From contig CM056588.1 of assembly GCA_029721435.1 (NCBI GenBank), forward strand, positions 41,663,930 to 41,727,929: DNA of 64,000 nt, read 5' to 3'. This document shows positions 59,646 to 64,000 of this stretch, piece after piece. Position numbers and translations under genes: made by a program. The number at the start of each line of letters is the position of its first letter. Positions within the stretch are counted from its first letter, which is position 1. This DNA comes from Gymnothorax reevesii. Its lineage: Eukaryota; Chordata; Actinopteri; Anguilliformes; Muraenidae. The notes under the pieces are model-generated. The model did no database searches, was not told the origin of the DNA, and saw only the letters and a list, made by a program, of their open reading frames with translations.

Positions 59646-61084
59646 CACTACTTAGGCCAAGTTTTTTCATAAATATCGCCTTCATTTTATCATGCAGGTC
59701 ACCATATTTTGCTGGGGTAAAAACAAACCAGGGAACAAATTTCAATTCACATGTGCATTGTGGCCTCTATTCCACGATTTTTCTTTCAGGTCAAAAGCTC
59801 TCTGTTTAGACCAAAAGTGCATGATGAAAATAGAGCCGAACAGTAGAAAACTACAGCAGGAATGACATTGCACTATGGACACCACAAAGTCACCATGGCA
59901 CCAAAACACTCAAAGACCGATGCCTTCTGGGGAATGATTTAATTGCAAGTAAATTACTTTCTGTTTATTACAGTTGAAATTGCTACACTGTTCTGTGGCC
60001 TTTCTGCCAACACTTACATTTGTCCTGAAACCACATGACTCCACTTTCGCTGGGCCTCCAGAAAGATCAGATAATTTCTAAACCAGACAAGTTTACACAG
60101 GAAAATAAATGTGGAACTGCCACTTCTAAGGACACAACATGGTGACACCGTGAGTGATCTTCTTCATGAAGCCAATGTTGCTATTGTTCAGTTTGTTGCC
60201 TCAAGGGGAAGAACAAACCCCAATCAGTATTTCCAAGAAATAAGGCACCGCTATGTACAGTCAGATTTCTCAGTACCATATATTACCTGCATTGCTGGTC
60301 AGTGGTCAATAAAGAAAAGATTTTGCAAAGATTTTTTGTGCCAAACTGCTTGTTTAAACAAAACACCATGTGTTAAGACACCCCCCCCCCTTTTTTCCAA
60401 TTTGACTGCAATTATGAGTATAAAATAAAATCACAGCAGAATGGGCCCCACCCCACACAGCTTCTGCGTTTGAGCCGAACTCAAATTTTCCCTGCCAATA
60501 AACTTCATAACGTTTTCCTTTTCCCCCTCCGATGGAACAAAATGTGGGTTCGTTCGCAGCCAAAAATATGCCGAGGGGTTCACGGGCAAGCGATTCAATT
60601 TTATCGCGAGTATTTACATAACTTTATGGAGAAAATAGCCGCTGAGCACATCAGGTTTTCCACAGTCCAACAGACAGTACAATCCTTGTTAAGATAATGG
60701 GGCTTTTACATGAGCAGCAAGTGTATACGCATGTAAGGGGGGAAAAACTGAGTGGAGATCAAGAAATAATTGCGAACGCTGACGTGGGATTCCATAGGTA
60801 TTCGATCTGACGACAGCTTCTATACCGGCTTGACACAAACTGAGCCATACTACCGACTCTGTCGCCTGGTTCTTTCAGTAACCATCAAAACCTGAATACA
60901 GGACTTTCCTGCTGAGAACAAATCCTACACGGCCCACAATATGGGTGTTTGGACCTGCAAATAATTTTTATGGTTTTTAAATTCACTGTGTTGAAGTCAT
61001 CAGAGCAGTGCTTCCAGACAGCATATGACACCTTCATACATGATGGTCCCAGAGTTCTTCAGCCACACCATGAATGAATGAATG
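59646..61084. other. Unique sequence; no gene recognised
   Basis: No repeat or protein family was recognised. It has a C10 run at 60381-60390. The frames 60111-60428 and 60470-60697 have no domain. A 20-base word at 59807-59826 is repeated at 63140-63159. Confidence 0.45.
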
Positions 61085-61345
61085 AGTGAATGAATACACT
61101 TACATAGCGTCTTCTCATACATACTTAAAGCGCTTTAAGTATGTACAGGATAATCTCAGCTCACCACCCACCTGGATGATGCGATGGCAGCGATTTTGTA
61201 CCAGAACGCTCACCACACATCAGCTTATGGTGGACAGGGAGAGGACAAATTGCATAGCCAATTAGATCAAGGGATGATCAGATGGCAGGTTGAAAGAGCC
61301 AGGTTGGGAATTGAGCCAGGGCACCAAGAAAGCCCCTACCATGAG
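61085..61345. repeat. Dispersed teleost repeat, unclassified
   Basis: CACCCACCTGGATGATGCGA, CAGAACGCTCACCACACATC AGCT and AATTAGATCAAGGGATGATC resemble a repeat seen widely in fish genomes; recognition is from memory, not a search. It includes a 28-bp perfect palindrome at 61118-61145 centred on AAAGCGCTTT, preceded by an (AATG)n run at 61071-61094. Confidence 0.5.
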
Positions 61346-61873
61346 CTTTATTTGCACCAAACAGAAACAGGGAGGTAAAACTTGAAAGCTGCTTCCGGCA
61401 TTCACTTCAAACACCATTAAGTAATCACAGGAAGGTTCTGCACGAGGGATTGCACTGAAAAGCAGCCAACTGAACCAACAGCATAGCTGAACGTTACCAA
61501 GGCTGATCTCTCTAACGGCCAGTGGCTCCAACTAACAATTAAGCTATTAGCATAAAGGCCTTTATGCTGGGATGGAATATGATTTTGTGTTTGTATTACT
61601 CTTTTTTGTTGTTGTTGCCAATGAACAATGTGTGGAAACCTTACCTGAAGGCACTTGAGTTTTAAAATGCTGTCAACAAAGCGAGACCTGTAATGGACAA
61701 CAGGTCCAGAATCATTCTGGAATTAAAGATGCAACTGCTTAAGCCATCACTCTCCCTTAATCTAATGGCAGCACACTGCGCAGACAGACTGCACAGCGAA
61801 ACTACAACTGCACGTCGAGACTCCGTACACATATGGTGCTGTCATTCCGTAATGATTCCAGCAACATCTGCTT

Positions 61874-61914
<41 letters not shown>

Positions 61915-62757
61915 TGTGGGGGGGGGGGGGTTAACAAGCATCTTTCCAAGCCTGCATCTAACGTTGTGAGCAATTGAGGCTTACAACCCCCCCCCCCATC
62001 ACCAGCACCACCCGAACCCCATTCCGGGAAAACCTGGCATCCTTCCCTCCAGAGTGAGTCAGAGAGAATTCCTCCAGCACATGCTAACGTGCTAACGTGA
62101 GACTGATTAATCCTCTCATCATTGATCCAATGGGACAAATATGTGGCTGCAGATGAAACGAAAACCAAAAGAAGGGGCAGGATGTCGGGATCAGCGACTC
62201 TTCGGGGGTGGACGTTGACCACTGTTCCGTCTGGACCAAAGGGGGGGCGGAGTGGAAGAAGTAAACAGGGCAGACACGCATCATGCGATCTCAATGCGTC
62301 CACTCTCCCTGCTACCGCAGAAACTCACCAGCGGCTCCTTGAAGGGCACTGCAGAGTGCAGCAATCAGAGCAGGCGCCTGCTACGCACGCATAAACACAC
62401 ACACAGATGCTTGCACACACAGACATGCACACACACTTCCAGTGTGGGCAATGGAGCAGTACCTAAGGTGCTTGACAAACTTAGAAGGCTGGTGTGACTG
62501 AAATGTACAGTGATGCCATCTTGGCAGACAAGAATGCTGAGACTTTAAGGAGGCGGGACGGGGCCCAATATTGCTCTGTCAGGTCCCTCACGTCATGACA
62601 GTGGAACATTCTGGAGATAACACTCCTGGCCATTCTATGAGTATGCGTGTGAGGGCGTGTGCTCATATATGTGTTTGTGAGTACAGGCATGTTTATTACA
62701 TATCTATAATACTTTTCCCACATCCCAGCTCTGAATACTGAATACTGATTACAGGAG
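61346..62757. other. Unique sequence with GT/G and CA tracts; no gene recognised
   Basis: A (GT)n tract runs from about 61874 to 61918 and passes directly into a run of 12-13 G (to 61931). A C10 run lies at 61988-61997. CA words are at 62390-62440. No gene, RNA or transposon ends were recognised. Confidence 0.5.
61874..61931. repeat. (GT)n followed by poly-G
   Basis: About 20 GT units, one interrupted by AT, lead into an uninterrupted G run. The combination can form left-handed and G-rich structures and is prone to length variation. The minus-strand frame over it encodes only a histidine/threonine run. Confidence 0.95.
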
Positions 62758-63140
62758 TCATGGTCCCCGGATTCTTCGTCCCTGAATTTTTCATCCCTAG
62801 ACTTTTCGTTCCCATGGAATTTTCATCCCGGACTCTTCATCCCAGAGGACTTTTCATCCCTGTTTTTTCATCCCGAGGACTTTTCATCCCCCAATTTTTC
62901 ATCCCCCAATGATAAAGGAACGTGCCACCATTGTTAACAGATGGAAGGACAGACAGACGATGAACAGATCACCATGATATAAGGGTTAGGGTTAAGGATA
63001 GGGTTATAATGCAGGAAGAGGGCAAATCATGAATGGGGATGAACAATCCAGAGAGAAGGGGTCCAGGGACGAAAAGTTCATGGGGAGGAATAGTCCAGAG
63101 ACAAAAAAATTTGGGGACAACAATCTGGGGATGAAGTCCT
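62758..63140. mobile_element. Fold-back element with oligomeric TTCATCCC arms
   Basis: The left arm (62758-62910) is a string of about eight TTCATCCC/TTCGTCCC words, spaced roughly every 16-20 bases and often joined by GAGGACTTT. The right arm (63030-63140) has the complementary GGGATGAA/GGGACGAA words interspersed with GTCCAGAG. The centre carries AAGGGTTAGGGTTAAGG and TAGGGTTA (62985-63006), telomere-like in sequence but too short to call interstitial telomeric DNA. Non-coding. Class unknown; such modular arms are typical of Foldback-type elements. Confidence 0.7.
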
Positions 63141-64000
63141 AGACCAAAAGTGCATGATGTCCCAAGAGTCCTTGAGCCCTGAATAACATGTAATGCTGGT
63201 TTAATAAGTGTGGCTTAGTTCTGTAGCGATCTGCAATGCCACTCTCATGTCTAAGTTAACACTAAATAGTTAGCTAGCTGGAGTGTATATAGAGCCTTTC
63301 CATAACTATTATGTAACATTAGTTTGTTAGCAAGCAAGCGAATATTAGCTAGCTGCTCAGTTGACTGTGAATTTACAAACCGTTGCAAGTTCAAACCGTG
63401 AATGTCTGTGACTCAGTGACTGTCCGGAGTAAGTTAGCAGAGTAATGGAGCTTGCACAATGCTAACACATCGTGGGATCGCAGCAAACACCAAATTTACT
63501 AATTTCATAACTTTCATATGACACGCCCACTCGTGTAAGATCCTCTATACATGTGTACTATAGGCATGCATGCATTTTATCAGTCCATGTCCTTTTATCC
63601 TTGCATGCAACTACACTTCTGTAAATTTTGCTTCTTGGGCCGTCTCAACCATCTTATCTTGAATTGGGTGCAGATGGTGACACGTCCATTATACCAAATT
63701 CTCAGACGTTTAAAAATCATGCAAAACTTTTAAAAGAGCTGCACTTCCTCTGGTCCCAGAGTTTACAGACCTGTGATTTAATCATCATTTCCTCACATTT
63801 AGCCCAGTCTGATTACCCCTCTGACTAATGTAGACCCTTACAGACAAATGCACAGCTTTTCTAAAGCACTTTTACAATCAGACATAGAACGCACATTTTA
63901 CATCACTCATGCTAGGCAGTACATTATAAAAGGGTTCAAACTGTATGAGAATATGACCAGCTAAACTGAGGACTCCTGCACACACACAGCAAAAATGCTT
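63141..64000. other. Unique sequence; no gene recognised
   Basis: Contains several GTTAGCTAGCTG / TTAGCTAGCTGC words near 63268-63360, suggesting an unclassified interspersed repeat. No coding exon or RNA was recognised up to the window end. Confidence 0.4.

Noticed and set aside
62985..63006. Interstitial telomeric repeat
   Set aside because: Only two to three imperfect GGGTTA units at the centre of a fold-back element; too short and degenerate.
1..64000. A novel protein-coding system or defence-type gene cluster
   Set aside because: All frames listed were examined for domains. Only transposase fragments were recognisable, with no cluster of intact genes or conserved operon-like order. Multi-exon genes with short exons cannot be fully excluded without transcript data.

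Overview
This window looks like non-coding, repeat-rich nuclear DNA from a teleost fish. The evidence is the kind of repeats present: many decayed Tc1-like DNA transposons, hAT-type and PIF/Harbinger-type MITEs, tRNA-derived SINE-like sequences, very frequent (CA)n/(GT)n tracts, and minisatellites. No bacterial gene organisation (ribosome binding sites, operons, dense ORFs) is present. I found no open reading frame that I can defend as a cellular protein-coding gene, and no intact rRNA or tRNA gene. The only recognisable protein homology is to transposases, and every transposase copy is broken.

Layout. 1-5.4 kb: a decayed 32-bp tandem array (408-815), a 29-bp minisatellite (2462-3339), a TA-flanked MITE (3535-3788) and a 1.5-kb Tc1-like element (3862-5376). 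5.4-12.9 kb: mostly unique DNA with CA repeats, CCAAT-box clusters and an old Tc1-like fragment (9035-9990). 12.9-16.5 kb: a 245-bp fold-back element, an AT-rich stretch with the look of a conserved non-coding element, and a decayed ~120-bp tandem array (15720-16490). 17.5-18.7 kb: Tc1-like transposase remnants. 19-23 kb: unique DNA, a CCAAT-rich cluster near 20.7 kb, purine-rich tracts and CA repeats. 23.5-26.5 kb: a Tc1-like element carrying a second Tc1-like element of another lineage inside its transposase gene. 26.5-37.8 kb: long unique stretch with enhancer-like islands, CA arrays and one SINE-like copy (34375-34810). 37.8-40.4 kb: a MITE cluster (hAT MITE with perfect 8-bp target duplication, deleted Harbinger element, Tc1-like MITE, second hAT MITE). 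40.4-48 kb: unique DNA and minor transposon fragments. 48.7-51.1 kb: two Harbinger-type MITEs, an hAT-type MITE and a long hairpin element. 54.2-54.9 kb: 21-bp minisatellite. 56.9-58.1 kb: a 583-bp tandem duplication containing SINE-like sequence. 58.6-64 kb: further transposon fragments, a palindrome-bearing dispersed repeat, and a fold-back element with oligomeric arms (62758-63140).

How it works together: the window is best read as intergenic or intronic sequence in which several generations of cut-and-paste elements have accumulated, separated by low-repeat islands that may be regulatory. No gene system, defence locus or operon is visible. The most informative items are the nested Tc1 insertion, the near-identical 583-bp duplication and the oligomeric fold-back elements. 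Family names rest on terminal repeats, target-site duplications and remembered transposase motifs, not on a database search.
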